From JBMNEH01 sp050948665 (lineage in GTDB: Bacteria > Bacillota > Clostridia > Christensenellales > UMGS416): a stretch of 64,000 bases of DNA. This document shows, in pieces, positions 1 to 8,562 of the stretch. The notes beneath the pieces are model-generated. The model saw nothing but the letters and a program-made list of their open reading frames with translations. It ran no database searches and had not been told where the DNA came from. Numbering within the stretch: the stretch's first letter is position 1; the number at the start of each line of letters is the position of its first letter. The stretch lies in assembly GCA_050948665.1 (NCBI GenBank), contig JBMNEH010000001.1:124001-188000 (forward strand). Direction: 5' to 3'. A program made the position numbers and the translations under genes.

Positions 1-46
1 TCTCATTCGCCGCGCATGTCGCGCCCTCTCCTCAAGGGAAAGACTG

Positions 47-91
47 TAAAGAAAACCCCCGGCGGGACGAGGGCGTAAGCCCTGCCGGGGG
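47..91 (-). terminator. Intrinsic terminator of the first lipoprotein gene
   Basis: Bases 56-63 (CCCCCGGC) pair with 84-91, and an inner stem 70-74/79-83 closes on a GTAA loop. Read on the minus strand the hairpin is followed by a TTTTCTTT tract. It lies just downstream of the minus-strand gene ending at 143. The flanking sequence resembles that at 1597-1680, so this terminator is part of a short dispersed repeat. Confidence 0.75.
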
Positions 92-142
92 CGCCGCTGC
101 CCGGGAAGGGAGCAGAGCTTGAAAGATCCCGATTCTGTGAGA

Positions 143-1177
143 TTACGGAGTTAAAGTGACGACCTCCTCGATCAGCGTGTCCGTGTACACACCGTCCGCG
201 TTCGGTGCATAAACAATGAAAAGCATCTCGAGCTCTTCCACCTCGGTGACGTCGATTTCATCGAGCGTTTCCTTCGGCCAGCACATGTACGTGAAGCTCC
301 TCTTGCCCGGACGGACTTCCCATGACCAGCAGGGATCGCACATATATCCGTTTACCGAAGCGTAGTTCTGGAAAAACATAAGGGTCTTGTCCGTCTTATT
401 GACCAGATACAGATTTACGTAGTACCCCCAGTCCGGATCATTCTCGTACCCGGTGACGATGACGGTGACATTTTCATCGTCGAACAATACGGTATCCGTC
501 GGCTGGATTTCACGGACAAATACGGTGGCTTTTTCTTTTCCGTAGGGGTAGACGTGGACGGTGACCTCAGCCGCCGGGTCCGCGTACCAGTCGTCGCTAT
601 CGGTTACCGTGAAAGTCAATTCGATATCGGTATAATCCGTGACCCCGTTTTCCAGCAGGCCTTCCGGGCCAACGATGATCTCTTCAAGCGCTTTCTTGCC
701 GGGAGCAACCTCCGCGTACAGGAACAGATTGGTTTCCACACTGTTTACAGCGGAACCGTTTTCGGCAGAGAATGTGTAGGTCTTCTTGTCGGACTTGTTC
801 TCAAGATGGACTTTCAGCGTGTAACCCCAGGGGCCTTCCGGCTCGATTTTGGTGATTTTGATGGAGCATTCGTCATTGTCTACCACCACCAGTTCCTCAA
901 AGGTGATCTCCCCGTATTCCGGCACAGCGATCACCGGGTCTTCAGATCCCGGCTCATCGGATTCGGGGGGATCGGACCACGGCTCTTCGTCTTCCGGCTC
1001 CTCGGTTTCCGGCGCGTCTGCTTCTTCCGCGGAAGGTGCCTCTATCAGGGAAGAAACAGGGTCTTCGGTCTGCTCAAGGATATTTTTGAAGGGAAGCAGA
1101 CCGGCAGGGATCAAGCTGCATGCGCTCAATAAGAATACAAGAAGGAGCGCCGTAAAAATAATAGAGAGTTTCTTCAT
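143..1177 (-). CDS. Exported lipoprotein with two related beta domains, unknown function
   Basis: No function is recognised. The 344-residue product begins with a classic lipoprotein signal (MKKLSIIFTALLLVFLLSAC, lipid Cys20), so it should be anchored to the outer face of the membrane. Residues about 36-90 form an acidic Glu/Pro/Asp-rich linker. The rest is two similar halves, each with a W-GY ... NK(S/T)DK ... SVN ... PGK pattern, suggesting two beta-sandwich domains from an internal duplication. The start at 1177 was chosen over a longer frame because the signal peptide begins there and an AAAGGCG Shine-Dalgarno precedes it. The second half has two extra Cys pairs (MCDPC, MCW). It appears monocistronic, with its own promoter (1415-1443) and terminator. 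Confidence 0.8.
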   Translation of the reverse strand: MKKLSIIFTALLLVFLLSACSLIPAGLLPFKNILEQTEDPVSSLIEAPSAEEADAPETEEPEDEEPWSDPPESDEPGSEDPVIAVPEYGEITFEELVVVDNDECSIKITKIEPEGPWGYTLKVHLENKSDKKTYTFSAENGSAVNSVETNLFLYAEVAPGKKALEEIIVGPEGLLENGVTDYTDIELTFTVTDSDDWYADPAAEVTVHVYPYGKEKATVFVREIQPTDTVLFDDENVTVIVTGYENDPDWGYYVNLYLVNKTDKTLMFFQNYASVNGYMCDPCWSWEVRPGKRSFTYMCWPKETLDEIDVTEVEELEMLFIVYAPNADGVYTDTLIEEVVTLTP

Positions 1178-1414
1178 CGTTTCGCCTTTCTGATTCATGA
1201 TTTTTTGAAAGAGATGTTTGTGTAATGGGCGCCGGGGGGGAAAGAAGAATGTTCGATACCCTTCCTGCTCCGTAGCGGATAGTACCGGATCCCATGCAGG
1301 GGGTTGGCACAAGGAGATTTTTGCCTTGCGACGTGATCCGTTGCAGCGGCGTCGCCCGGAAGGTCTGCCGTGCCGATAAAACCGCGGCCCCCTCCGATGT
1401 GCTTTTCGTTCCGA

Positions 1415-1443
1415 ATTATAGCATTTTTCCCGGCCTCTCGCAA
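1415..1443 (-). promoter_or_regulatory. Sigma-A type promoter for the 143-1177 lipoprotein
   Basis: On the minus strand TTGCGA (plus 1438-1443) and TATAAT (plus 1415-1420) are separated by exactly 17 bases. The predicted start near 1408 leaves a leader of about 230 bases before the start codon, in which I see no clear riboswitch. Confidence 0.6.
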
Positions 1444-1514
1444 TAGCAGGCCGTAAAAACCGGATTCCACAAAGGAAATTTGCTCTTCTTCATCGCCGAT
1501 CGGAAAAAGGAAGT

Positions 1515-1534
1515 AATGTTCCACGTGGAACATT
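1515..1534. other. parS: Candidate parS centromere site
   Basis: The 20-base sequence AATGTTCCACGTGGAACATT is a perfect palindrome whose 16-base core TGTTCCACGTGGAACA differs from the Bacillus-type ParB site TGTTTCACGTGAAACA only by one symmetric base pair. It sits in an intergenic region between two minus-strand genes. parS sites in bacteria cluster around the replication origin and load ParB/Spo0J. The assignment rests on the motif alone, since no parAB genes are in view. Confidence 0.7.
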
Positions 1535-1635
1535 GCCGGCAGGACGGGAAAAAGACCGTTTTTAGAGGGAGACGGAGGATAGAGGGAAGGCTGGTCTCAT
1601 CAGCCGTTGCGGCGCCCTCCCCTGAAGGGGAAGCT

Positions 1636-1680
1636 TGAAAAGAAAAACCCGGCGGGGCAAGGGGGCAGGCCCGCCGGGGG
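1636..1680 (-). terminator. Intrinsic terminator after the transglutaminase-like lipoprotein
   Basis: CCCGGCGGG (1648-1656) pairs with CCCGCCGGG (1670-1678). On the minus strand the hairpin is followed by TTTTTCTTTT. The preceding ~50 bases resemble positions 1-50 of the window. Confidence 0.7.
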
Positions 1681-1690
1681 AGAAGGGTCT

Positions 1691-3442
1691 TTATTCCGGG
1701 GCCGTCAGGTCGGGACCGCCGCAGGCGGGCGAATACCAGGTGAACCGGGCGGCGGCATCCTCGGGGGCCAACACCGACGGGGTGATTTTGTCCGCCTTGC
1801 TGTACCAGGGGTCTATAAGCAATTTGCCGGACTCGGTTTCTGCCACGCACAGCCGGGTATCCCGAAGGAAGGATTCGGCGGCGCCTCCCGGCGCATTTCC
1901 GGCGGCGGTCATGGCACAGGACAGGCCGGCCAGCCGCAGCAGAAGCATACATGCCTCGGCGGCGCCTTTCCGGGAGACGCTGCCCCCTTTCAGCAATCCC
2001 AAAGCGGTATCCTCCCCGGCGGCGCCCGCTTTTCTCTGGAGATCGGTCAGCAGTGACAGTACGGCGGAGAGCTTTTCTTCATCGGTCATGTCCTCACGCA
2101 GGACGGGTGAAAGCAGCGCCCTGCTCTTTTCCAACAGCAGGCCGGCTTCCGGATCCTTTTCATTGTCCGGCGTCTCTCCCCGGCCGGCATAGGCCAACGC
2201 CCGGGTCACGCTTGAAATGGGGGCGAAGAATACTCCTAAGGCGTACCCCTCGGGGATCAGCTGTTCATTCAGGCCGTAGAGATCGGTCTCCCGATCCAGG
2301 GATGTATCGTCAGGTGTGGTTTTCAGCACCAGCGCTTCTTCCCAGACCACATCTGCAGCGCCTTCGCCCACCAAAGCATAAGCGGCGAGATTGTCCCAGT
2401 ACCAGCTGACGTCGACCGTATATTGCGGCGGGAACACCGATTTCCATCGGCGGAGCAGCGGCGCCAGGGGCAATCTGATGAGAAAAGGCACGGGCTCCCC
2501 GGTCAGCGCCGCCTGTTCCGTCAGAGCGGGGAAGGCGCCAGGACCGATGACGGGGTAGAAAACCCTTACCCGGTGCGTCGCGTATACCCGGCTGCCATCG
2601 GAGCGTATGCATTCCGCAAGTATCGTTTCCGCTTGATTTTGGCCAAAGCTGTGGGTTATCTGCCAGAGAGAAGCGCTTTTCATTACCGCGCAAGTCACTC
2701 CCTCGTCCCCCGGCTGCAGGCTGACGCTGTCCCAATAGGTATACAGGGTTTCCGGGGCGGAGACAGCCAGCTCTGCCAGCCGCCGGCTGTCCTCTTCCGC
2801 CAGGTAGCGATAGGCTGCGTTGGGAGAAACCCGGCGGAGTATCACCTTTACGCAATCGGCAGGGGCTTTCAGGGTATAGGTAATCTCCGGTTCTCCCTCT
2901 CCCAAGGTATGGAAGGCGTTTTCCGCCGTCAGAACCGGTGAGAATACTTCCTCAGAGGAGGGGAGACTCTCGTATTGCGCGATGAAAGTATGGGGCTGAC
3001 GGGCGGCGGCATAGAAAATATCGGGATCGGACCAGCCGGTGAAGGCCATTCCTTCGATCTCCGGAGCTTTCGGGGAAGTATAAGGCTGGCCGTAGGGCAC
3101 CTGTACTTTCGCCAGAACATTGCCGTTTATGTCCAGATAGCTGGTATCCAGCATCCAGACGGCGACCAGCATCAACTGGCCTTTTGTACCGGGGGCAATC
3201 TCGGTCACAGGCGTATCGGAAAGGTCGCCGTTTTTGTACCAGCCGGCAAAAGTGATCCCTTCACCCGGGGACTCCGGCACCGGAAGCTTTGCAAGACCGG
3301 TATCGCTGCTGTAGAGATAGGATTCATCCATTAAGCCATAGACGGAATCTACGCAGCGAAGACCGTAGGGAGGGTCGGATTTACAGCCTGCAGGCCCGAA
3401 AAGAAGGCCGGCCGTCAACAGCAGGCACCAAAGTTTTCGCAG
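1691..3442 (-). CDS. Lipoprotein with InlB-type repeats and a degenerate transglutaminase-like domain
   Basis: A probable surface lipoprotein of about 583 residues. After the lipobox there are two InlB B-repeat (Listeria-Bacteroides) units, recognisable by GITFAGWYKNG and GMAFTGWSDPD, a pattern linked to protein-protein contact. The C-terminal third resembles a transglutaminase-like domain (SRKGAAEACMLLLRLAGL ... LLIDPWYSKAD), but Ser stands where the catalytic Cys is expected and the HAWN-type His is missing, so it is probably non-catalytic. The first obvious start (TTG 3418) would leave a signal peptide with no charged N-region. Extending to CTG 3442, six bases after AAAGGGGGG, gives MRKLWCLLLTAGLLFGPAGC, a good lipoprotein signal. 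I therefore prefer this unusual CTG start, with moderate certainty. Confidence 0.7.
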   Translation of the reverse strand: MRKLWCLLLTAGLLFGPAGCKSDPPYGLRCVDSVYGLMDESYLYSSDTGLAKLPVPESPGEGITFAGWYKNGDLSDTPVTEIAPGTKGQLMLVAVWMLDTSYLDINGNVLAKVQVPYGQPYTSPKAPEIEGMAFTGWSDPDIFYAAARQPHTFIAQYESLPSSEEVFSPVLTAENAFHTLGEGEPEITYTLKAPADCVKVILRRVSPNAAYRYLAEEDSRRLAELAVSAPETLYTYWDSVSLQPGDEGVTCAVMKSASLWQITHSFGQNQAETILAECIRSDGSRVYATHRVRVFYPVIGPGAFPALTEQAALTGEPVPFLIRLPLAPLLRRWKSVFPPQYTVDVSWYWDNLAAYALVGEGAADVVWEEALVLKTTPDDTSLDRETDLYGLNEQLIPEGYALGVFFAPISSVTRALAYAGRGETPDNEKDPEAGLLLEKSRALLSPVLREDMTDEEKLSAVLSLLTDLQRKAGAAGEDTALGLLKGGSVSRKGAAEACMLLLRLAGLSCAMTAAGNAPGGAAESFLRDTRLCVAETESGKLLIDPWYSKADKITPSVLAPEDAAARFTWYSPACGGPDLTAPE

Positions 3443-3563
3443 AAGAATCCCCCCTTTCGAAGCAGTATTTTACAGGAAGGCGAGTTTCCTGTCAAATTGC
3501 CAAATTGCCCGGGATTGCAGGTATTCACCGCTTCCCGGAGAACATATTCCAAGGAGGGGCGCG

Positions 3564-4088
3564 ATGGGGTTGCGGAAGACAAAAGAGGAGGACGTCTCCT
3601 CTGTGCTGGATCTGTATCGGGAAGCCCGGGAGTTTATGGCGGAGCAGGGGTTGCGTCAGTGGACGGAAGGGTACCCCGGCAGGGATTCCCTGGAAAAGGA
3701 CAGAGAGCGGGGATACTCCTGGGTACTGGAGGAAGAAGGGGCTATACTGGGGACCGCGGCGTACTTTATCGGAGAAGAACCCACCTACCATAGCATAGAG
3801 GGCGCCTGGGGCGGGATTGGGCGGACCGCCGTGGTACACCGGCTGGCAGTGGCAAAGGCAGCGCGGAAGCGGCAGATTGCCACCCGCATCCTTACGGAAT
3901 TGATAAACAAGGCCCGGACGGCGGGGGCGGACTGGTTCCGAGCCGATACTCACCGGGACAACCGGCCCATGCGGGGGCTGTTGGAGAAACTGGGCTTTAC
4001 CATGCGGGGTATTATTTATGTTGCCGACGGCACCCCCAGGGTGGCCTATGATCTATCCTTGGAGCAGGGGGAAGACCCGGCGGAATAA
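3564..4088 (+). CDS. GNAT-family N-acetyltransferase
   Basis: A 174-residue single-domain GNAT protein expected to move an acetyl group from acetyl-CoA to an amine; the substrate is unknown. It reads like other small GNATs: an N-terminal EDVSSVLDLYREAREF helix, a central strand pair ending VVHRLAVAKAARKRQIATRIL (core acetyl-CoA-binding motif A, with the usual Gly-x-Gly loop degenerate) and a C-terminal NRPMRGLLEKLGFTMRG segment. ATG 3564 follows AAGGAGGGGCG. It is the first gene of a plus-strand run and ends 25 bases before the RACo-like gene. Cytoplasmic. Confidence 0.85.
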   Translation: MGLRKTKEEDVSSVLDLYREAREFMAEQGLRQWTEGYPGRDSLEKDRERGYSWVLEEEGAILGTAAYFIGEEPTYHSIEGAWGGIGRTAVVHRLAVAKAARKRQIATRILTELINKARTAGADWFRADTHRDNRPMRGLLEKLGFTMRGIIYVADGTPRVAYDLSLEQGEDPAE

Positions 4089-4113
4089 ACGGCAGGAGTG
4101 TTACGGAAACGGC

Positions 4114-5871
4114 ATGAAGGTTACACTGTGTATCGACGGGGAGACCCGTGTTTGGCAGGGAGAGCCCTGCGCCCTTCGGGAAGTGCTGGCTTCCTCCGGG
4201 ATGGGAGTAGAGGAGCCCTGCGGCGGCAGAGGCCGCTGCGGGAAGTGCAAGGTGACGGTGACTCCTCCGCCGGAGGCGACGGAAGAAGAACTTCGGTTGT
4301 TGACCCCGGCGGAATTGAATGGGGGCGTGCGTTTAGCCTGCATTACCCGGCTGGAGGAGGACTGTACCGTCTTTCGGGATTCGGCGGAGGCCAGCATTGA
4401 GACCCGGGGGGGAGAGACGTTTTCAATCCGTACAGAGTATACGCTCTCCACGGTAAATCTCTCTCCCGCCTCCCTTTCTGATCCCCGGAGCCCCGACCTT
4501 CGGCTTGAGGAGTTGGGACTGTCGCTCGCGCCGGAAGCGGTGCCGGGATTGGCGGAACTGCCGATCTCAGGAGGTGAGGTGAGGGTGTTGTCCCGGGGAG
4601 GGCGAGCGCTGTCCGCCCGTTCCGGCGGGAAGTACCGGCTGCTGGGTTGTGCCGCTGACATCGGGACTACCACTGTTGTGGTTTACCTCATGGATCTGCA
4701 GACCGGGGAAAGGCTGGCGGTAGCCTCGGCGACCAATCCCCAGGTGTCCAGGGGAGCGGATGTGGTTTCCCGCATGGCTGCGGCATCCCTCCCCGGGGGT
4801 CTGGAAGCCCTTTCCGGAATGATTCGGGACTGTCTGGCCCGGCTGATGGAGGATTGCCTCCTTCAGGCCGGGGCATACCCTTGGCAGATTGCCGAGACGG
4901 TGGTAGTCGGTAATACTGTGATGCTCCATCTTGCGGCGGGGATCTCCCCCTCGGGCATGGCGGCTGTACCCTTCGTTCCAGTCTTCCTGAAAGAATTGGA
5001 ACCGCGCCCCTCGGATTGGGGGCTGCCGATGCTGCCGGCCGGGCGGTTGCGGCTGCTGCCGGGAGCGGCGGCGTATGTGGGGGCGGATATTACCGCCAGC
5101 GTCATGGCATCAGGCTTGGATACCCGGGAGGAGTTGACGCTGCTGGTGGATATCGGTACCAATGGAGAGATGGTGCTGGGCAATCGGCACCGGATGGTAG
5201 CATGCGCAACGGCCGCCGGCCCGGCGCTGGAAGGCGCCCATATCCGCTGCGGCATGGGCGGCGTTACCGGCGCTGTCAGCGCCGTCGGCGGGGATCTCTC
5301 CCTGGAGATTATCGGCGGCGGCACCCCTGCGGGTATTTGCGGTTCCGGCCTTGTGGACGGTGTGGCGGTGTTGCTGGCAGCCGGTGCGCTGGATGAAACC
5401 GGACGGCTGCAGCCGGAGGAAGGGCCCGAGGAATGGGAGTCTCGCTGGAGCCGGGAGGGGCGGCACTCCGTCTTTACGTTGGCGGAAGGAGTCACTCTTT
5501 GTCAACAGGATATCCGTGAGGTACAACTGGCAAAGGCTGCAATTGCCGCGGGGATACGGGTGATGCTCTCCCAATGGGGGACAAAGCCGGAAGAGGTAGC
5601 CAGAGTCTATGTCGCCGGGGGGTTCGGTTCCCGCCTGAACCGGGATTCTGCCTGTGCCATCGGCCTGTTGCCCCGGGCGCTGCGACAGAGGATCGACGTC
5701 ATCGGCAACGGCGCAGGCACCGGCGCCCGGATGGTGCTGCTTGACAGCCGGGAGGCCGCCCGCGCCCGGACACTGGTTCGGAGGCTGGAGACGCTGGAAT
5801 TGTCCGCCTTGGCGGAGTTCCAGGAAGTATTTGTGGATGAAATGCTTTTCGACCCCACGCCCATGGATTGA
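4114..5871 (+). CDS. RACo-like [2Fe-2S] ASKHA protein (corrinoid-protein reductive activator family)
   Basis: A 585-residue member of the RACo/DUF4445 family, which reactivates corrinoid proteins by ATP-driven reduction of Co(II). The N-terminal ferredoxin-like domain shows Cys36, Cys42, Cys45 and Cys76 in the plant-type [2Fe-2S] pattern (EPCGGRGRCGKC). The C-terminal ASKHA part has two phosphate-loop-like motifs, AADIGTTTVVV near 185 and LVDIGTNGEM near 345, and a GICGSGLVDGVA segment. The start was set at ATG 4114; a longer frame to 4018 runs back into the preceding gene. No corrinoid protein or methyltransferase is next to it, so its partner is unknown. Downstream is an MFS gene 40 bases away. 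Confidence 0.85.
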   Translation: MKVTLCIDGETRVWQGEPCALREVLASSGMGVEEPCGGRGRCGKCKVTVTPPPEATEEELRLLTPAELNGGVRLACITRLEEDCTVFRDSAEASIETRGGETFSIRTEYTLSTVNLSPASLSDPRSPDLRLEELGLSLAPEAVPGLAELPISGGEVRVLSRGGRALSARSGGKYRLLGCAADIGTTTVVVYLMDLQTGERLAVASATNPQVSRGADVVSRMAAASLPGGLEALSGMIRDCLARLMEDCLLQAGAYPWQIAETVVVGNTVMLHLAAGISPSGMAAVPFVPVFLKELEPRPSDWGLPMLPAGRLRLLPGAAAYVGADITASVMASGLDTREELTLLVDIGTNGEMVLGNRHRMVACATAAGPALEGAHIRCGMGGVTGAVSAVGGDLSLEIIGGGTPAGICGSGLVDGVAVLLAAGALDETGRLQPEEGPEEWESRWSREGRHSVFTLAEGVTLCQQDIREVQLAKAAIAAGIRVMLSQWGTKPEEVARVYVAGGFGSRLNRDSACAIGLLPRALRQRIDVIGNGAGTGARMVLLDSREAARARTLVRRLETLELSALAEFQEVFVDEMLFDPTPMD

Positions 5872-5911
5872 GGAATAACCGGCGTTGCCGGTATGATATA
5901 CGGAGGTAGGT

Positions 5912-7171
5912 ATGAAGCTGAAATTCGGACGAACTGTGTTGGTCGGCACGGCTTTTTTGGCCATCAGTTCCTTTTGGTCACTGTATGACGGGATCGTACC
6001 CCTGATACTGAAAAACACCTTTGCTCTTAACGACACCCTTGCCGGCTTTATCATGGCGCTGGACAACATCCTGGCCCTGTTCATGCTGCCCCTGTTCGGC
6101 AGTCTGTCGGACAAACTGAAAACGCCCCTGGGCCGGCGGACGCCCTTTATCATCGGCGGAACAGCGGTAGCGGTGGTTTCCATGCTGATGATACCGGTGG
6201 CGGCGAGGATCCACTCCCTGACATTGATGATGGTATCGCTGGGGATAACGCTGTTCGCCATGGGTACCTACCGCTCCCCCGCGGTGGCGCTGATGCCGGA
6301 TGTTACCCCCAAGCCTCTCCGCTCCAAGGCCAACGCCATTATCAACCTGATGGGAACTTTCGGCGGCATTATGGCCCTGGGGCTGATCGCGGCGCTGGTC
6401 CCCAAGGGGGATAATCCCAATTATCTGCCGGTGTTTTCCTCGGTGGCCGCCATCATGGTGGCGGCGGTAGTGGTGCTGGTCGCCACCATCCGAGAGAACA
6501 AACTCCGGGTGCCGGACGACCCGGAGGAAGCCGAAGAGGAAGCCGCGAATGCCCCTTTGTCCCCGGAAAAGCGGACCTCCCTGCTGCTGATTCTTGCCAG
6601 TGTGTTCCTGTGGTTTGCCGGGTACAATGCGGTTACCACCGCTTTTTCCAAGTACGCAAATATCCGTTGGGGGCTGGAGGGCGGGGCTTTTGCCTATACG
6701 CTGATGGTCGCCCAGGCGGCAGCGGCGATAGCTTTCCTGCCGGTGGGCGTGTTGTCCGGGAAATTGGGACGCCGGAAGGTCATTCTCCTGGGGGTGGGGC
6801 TGCTGACACTGGTGTTCGCCAGCGCGGCACTGTTTAAGCAGTTCCACGTTTCCATGTTTGTCTTGTTCGCGCTTGCAGGGGTCGCATGGGCGGCCATTAA
6901 CGTCAACTCCTTCCCCATGGTGGTGGAACTCAGCCGGGGCAGCAATATCGGAAAGTATACAGGGTATTATTATACCGCTTCTATGGCGGCTCAGATCATC
7001 ACCCCCATTGTTTCCGGCGCACTGCTCGAGTATGCGGGCTACTGGACATTGTTCCCCTACGGCGCGTTTTTCGTGGCGCTGTCTTTTATCACCATGCTGT
7101 TTGTCCGCCACGGCGACTCCAAGCCGGTGAAGAAGGTTTCCTTTGAGGAATATGCGGAGATGGACACATGA
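5912..7171 (+). CDS. MFS transporter (sugar-type, 12 TM)
   Basis: A 419-residue major facilitator superfamily permease with about 12 hydrophobic segments and a central charged loop (residues about 197-218, rich in Glu and Pro). The loop after TM2, LFGSLSDKLKTPLGRRTPF, matches the family signature G-x-x-x-D-R-x-G-R-R. Overall similarity is to the SLC45/glycoside-pentoside-hexuronide-like transporters, so a sugar or glycoside substrate is plausible but not shown. ATG 5912 follows CGGAGGTAGGT. The stop overlaps the next start by four bases (ATGA), implying translational coupling with the flavodoxin-like gene. Confidence 0.85.
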   Translation: MKLKFGRTVLVGTAFLAISSFWSLYDGIVPLILKNTFALNDTLAGFIMALDNILALFMLPLFGSLSDKLKTPLGRRTPFIIGGTAVAVVSMLMIPVAARIHSLTLMMVSLGITLFAMGTYRSPAVALMPDVTPKPLRSKANAIINLMGTFGGIMALGLIAALVPKGDNPNYLPVFSSVAAIMVAAVVVLVATIRENKLRVPDDPEEAEEEAANAPLSPEKRTSLLLILASVFLWFAGYNAVTTAFSKYANIRWGLEGGAFAYTLMVAQAAAAIAFLPVGVLSGKLGRRKVILLGVGLLTLVFASAALFKQFHVSMFVLFALAGVAWAAINVNSFPMVVELSRGSNIGKYTGYYYTASMAAQIITPIVSGALLEYAGYWTLFPYGAFFVALSFITMLFVRHGDSKPVKKVSFEEYAEMDT

Positions 7172-7683
7172 TTAAAGCGATCGTTTATACCTCAAACACC
7201 GGTTATACGGCGGAATATGCCCGACTACTCTCTGAAAAGACCGGCCTTGTCGCCTTGCCGCTGGAGGAAACTAAATTGCCGGCGGGCAGTGAGATCCTCT
7301 ATATGGGCTGGCTGATGGCGGGAAACCTGCAGGGTTGTAAAAAGGCCGCCGCAAGGTACACTCTTCGATGCGCCGTCGGGGTGGGCATGGGGCCTTCCGG
7401 ATCCCAGATAGAGGGGCTGCGCAAAAAAGAGATCCTGCGGGAGCTGCCTCTTTTCACACTGCAGGGTGGCTTTGACTACGGCAGACTCCGGGGGATCTAC
7501 CGGTTCATGATGGGGACGATGATAAGGACTGTCGGCAGGCGGCTGGCGAAAAAGCCGGACATCACTCCGGAGGAAAAGGACATGCTGGAGCTGATGACCA
7601 AGGGAGGCAGCCGGGTAAGCCCGGAGAACCTGCAGCCGTTGCTTGACTGGCTGGAAAAGGAGGGCTTATGCGAAAGAGGGTAG
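7168..7683 (+). CDS. Flavodoxin-like protein
   Basis: A 171-residue protein with a flavodoxin-like N-terminus: beta strand AIVYTS followed by the FMN-phosphate loop TSNTGYTAEYARLL, then YMGWLMAGN, a typical second flavin-contact loop. It is probably an electron carrier or NAD(P)H-dependent oxidoreductase partner in the cytoplasm. The C-terminal 60 residues are helical and charged. The start overlaps the MFS stop by four bases, and its end overlaps the next gene by 16 bases, so the three genes are expected to be co-translated. A link to the upstream iron-sulfur RACo-like protein is possible but is inference. Confidence 0.75.
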   Translation: MIKAIVYTSNTGYTAEYARLLSEKTGLVALPLEETKLPAGSEILYMGWLMAGNLQGCKKAAARYTLRCAVGVGMGPSGSQIEGLRKKEILRELPLFTLQGGFDYGRLRGIYRFMMGTMIRTVGRRLAKKPDITPEEKDMLELMTKGGSRVSPENLQPLLDWLEKEGLCERG

Positions 7684-8459
7684 CCTTTTTGACGGCGTTA
7701 CTGCTGGCGTTGTCATCGGCACCGGCGTATGGGGAGGCGTATACCGAGAAAACCTATATCGGCTCTTTGGCGGCGGAGTTTTCCGCCGAAGACCGGATCG
7801 GGGACACTTCTTTGGGGATACTGGCGGCCGACGCCTATCTGGAGGCTTGCCCCGATGCGGTCATATCTCTGACCCTCCGCAGGGAGTACACAGGCAGTCT
7901 CCCCTCCGGCGCGTTGGTATGGGGGGACATCCTGCAAGTTTTCCCCGAGGAGCAACCCCTCTGCACGGCAAAGATCACCGCAGCCCAGCTGAAAGCGGCG
8001 CTGGAGGTCTGCCTTGCCGGTATCGTGACCGATGAGAAAGGGAACTCCTTTCTTGGAGAAGGAAAGGAAAGCTTTTTCTGCCCCGGCGGTTTCTCGGTGC
8101 GGATCGATACATTCCAGCCCGCGGGAAACCGGGTAAAGAGCATTAAACTGGATAACGGCGCAGAGGCGCCGCTGGACAACGACTATATCCCGCTGACGCT
8201 GGCTGCCCACCCTGAGACAATGGCGTTGCTCTTTCCCGGGACGGAAGTCCTGCCGGTCGACCGCACACCGGGGGAAGCTGTGGCAGATTTCCTCTCAGGA
8301 GAGCAGCAGTACGCGCCCCGGATTACCAATCGTATCACATTGGCGGCTCGCGGCCCGGAGATGTGGGTGCTCATCACGGCAGCCGGTTGTGGATCTCTGG
8401 TGATCGTCAGTCTCATGTTGTTCCTGTTCCGGAGGAACCGGAAGAAAGCCCGTTTGTAA
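7668..8459 (+). CDS. Membrane-anchored 5'-nucleotidase C-terminal-domain protein
   Basis: A 263-residue exported protein. MRKRVAFLTALLLALSSAPAYG is a cleavable signal peptide. Residues about 35-215 follow the C-terminal (substrate-binding) domain of UshA/CpdB-type 5'-nucleotidases, with GDTSLGILAADAYLEACP, GALVWGDILQVFP and a KITAAQLKAALE segment. A C-terminal TM helix (WVLITAAGCGSLVIVSLMLF) followed by RRNRKKARL anchors it to the membrane with a cytoplasmic tail. The metal-binding phosphatase domain is absent, so it probably binds rather than hydrolyses. It overlaps the upstream flavodoxin-like gene by 16 bases and is followed by a terminator. Confidence 0.75.
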   Translation: MRKRVAFLTALLLALSSAPAYGEAYTEKTYIGSLAAEFSAEDRIGDTSLGILAADAYLEACPDAVISLTLRREYTGSLPSGALVWGDILQVFPEEQPLCTAKITAAQLKAALEVCLAGIVTDEKGNSFLGEGKESFFCPGGFSVRIDTFQPAGNRVKSIKLDNGAEAPLDNDYIPLTLAAHPETMALLFPGTEVLPVDRTPGEAVADFLSGEQQYAPRITNRITLAARGPEMWVLITAAGCGSLVIVSLMLFLFRRNRKKARL

Positions 8460-8489
8460 CGGCGCCTGCCGAGGCGACGCATCGGGAAA

Positions 8490-8521
8490 GTCCTGCCCGC
8501 CTGACAAGGCAGGGCTTTTTT
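8490..8521 (+). terminator. Intrinsic terminator ending the 3564-8459 gene run
   Basis: CCTGCC (8492-8497) pairs with GGCAGG (8508-8513), extended by a G-C pair and a wobble pair, followed by TTTTTT from 8516. Confidence 0.8.
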
Positions 8522-8562
8522 GTTCTCCGGCGAAATAAGAAGCTTAGAAGGGAGGTTCGGCC

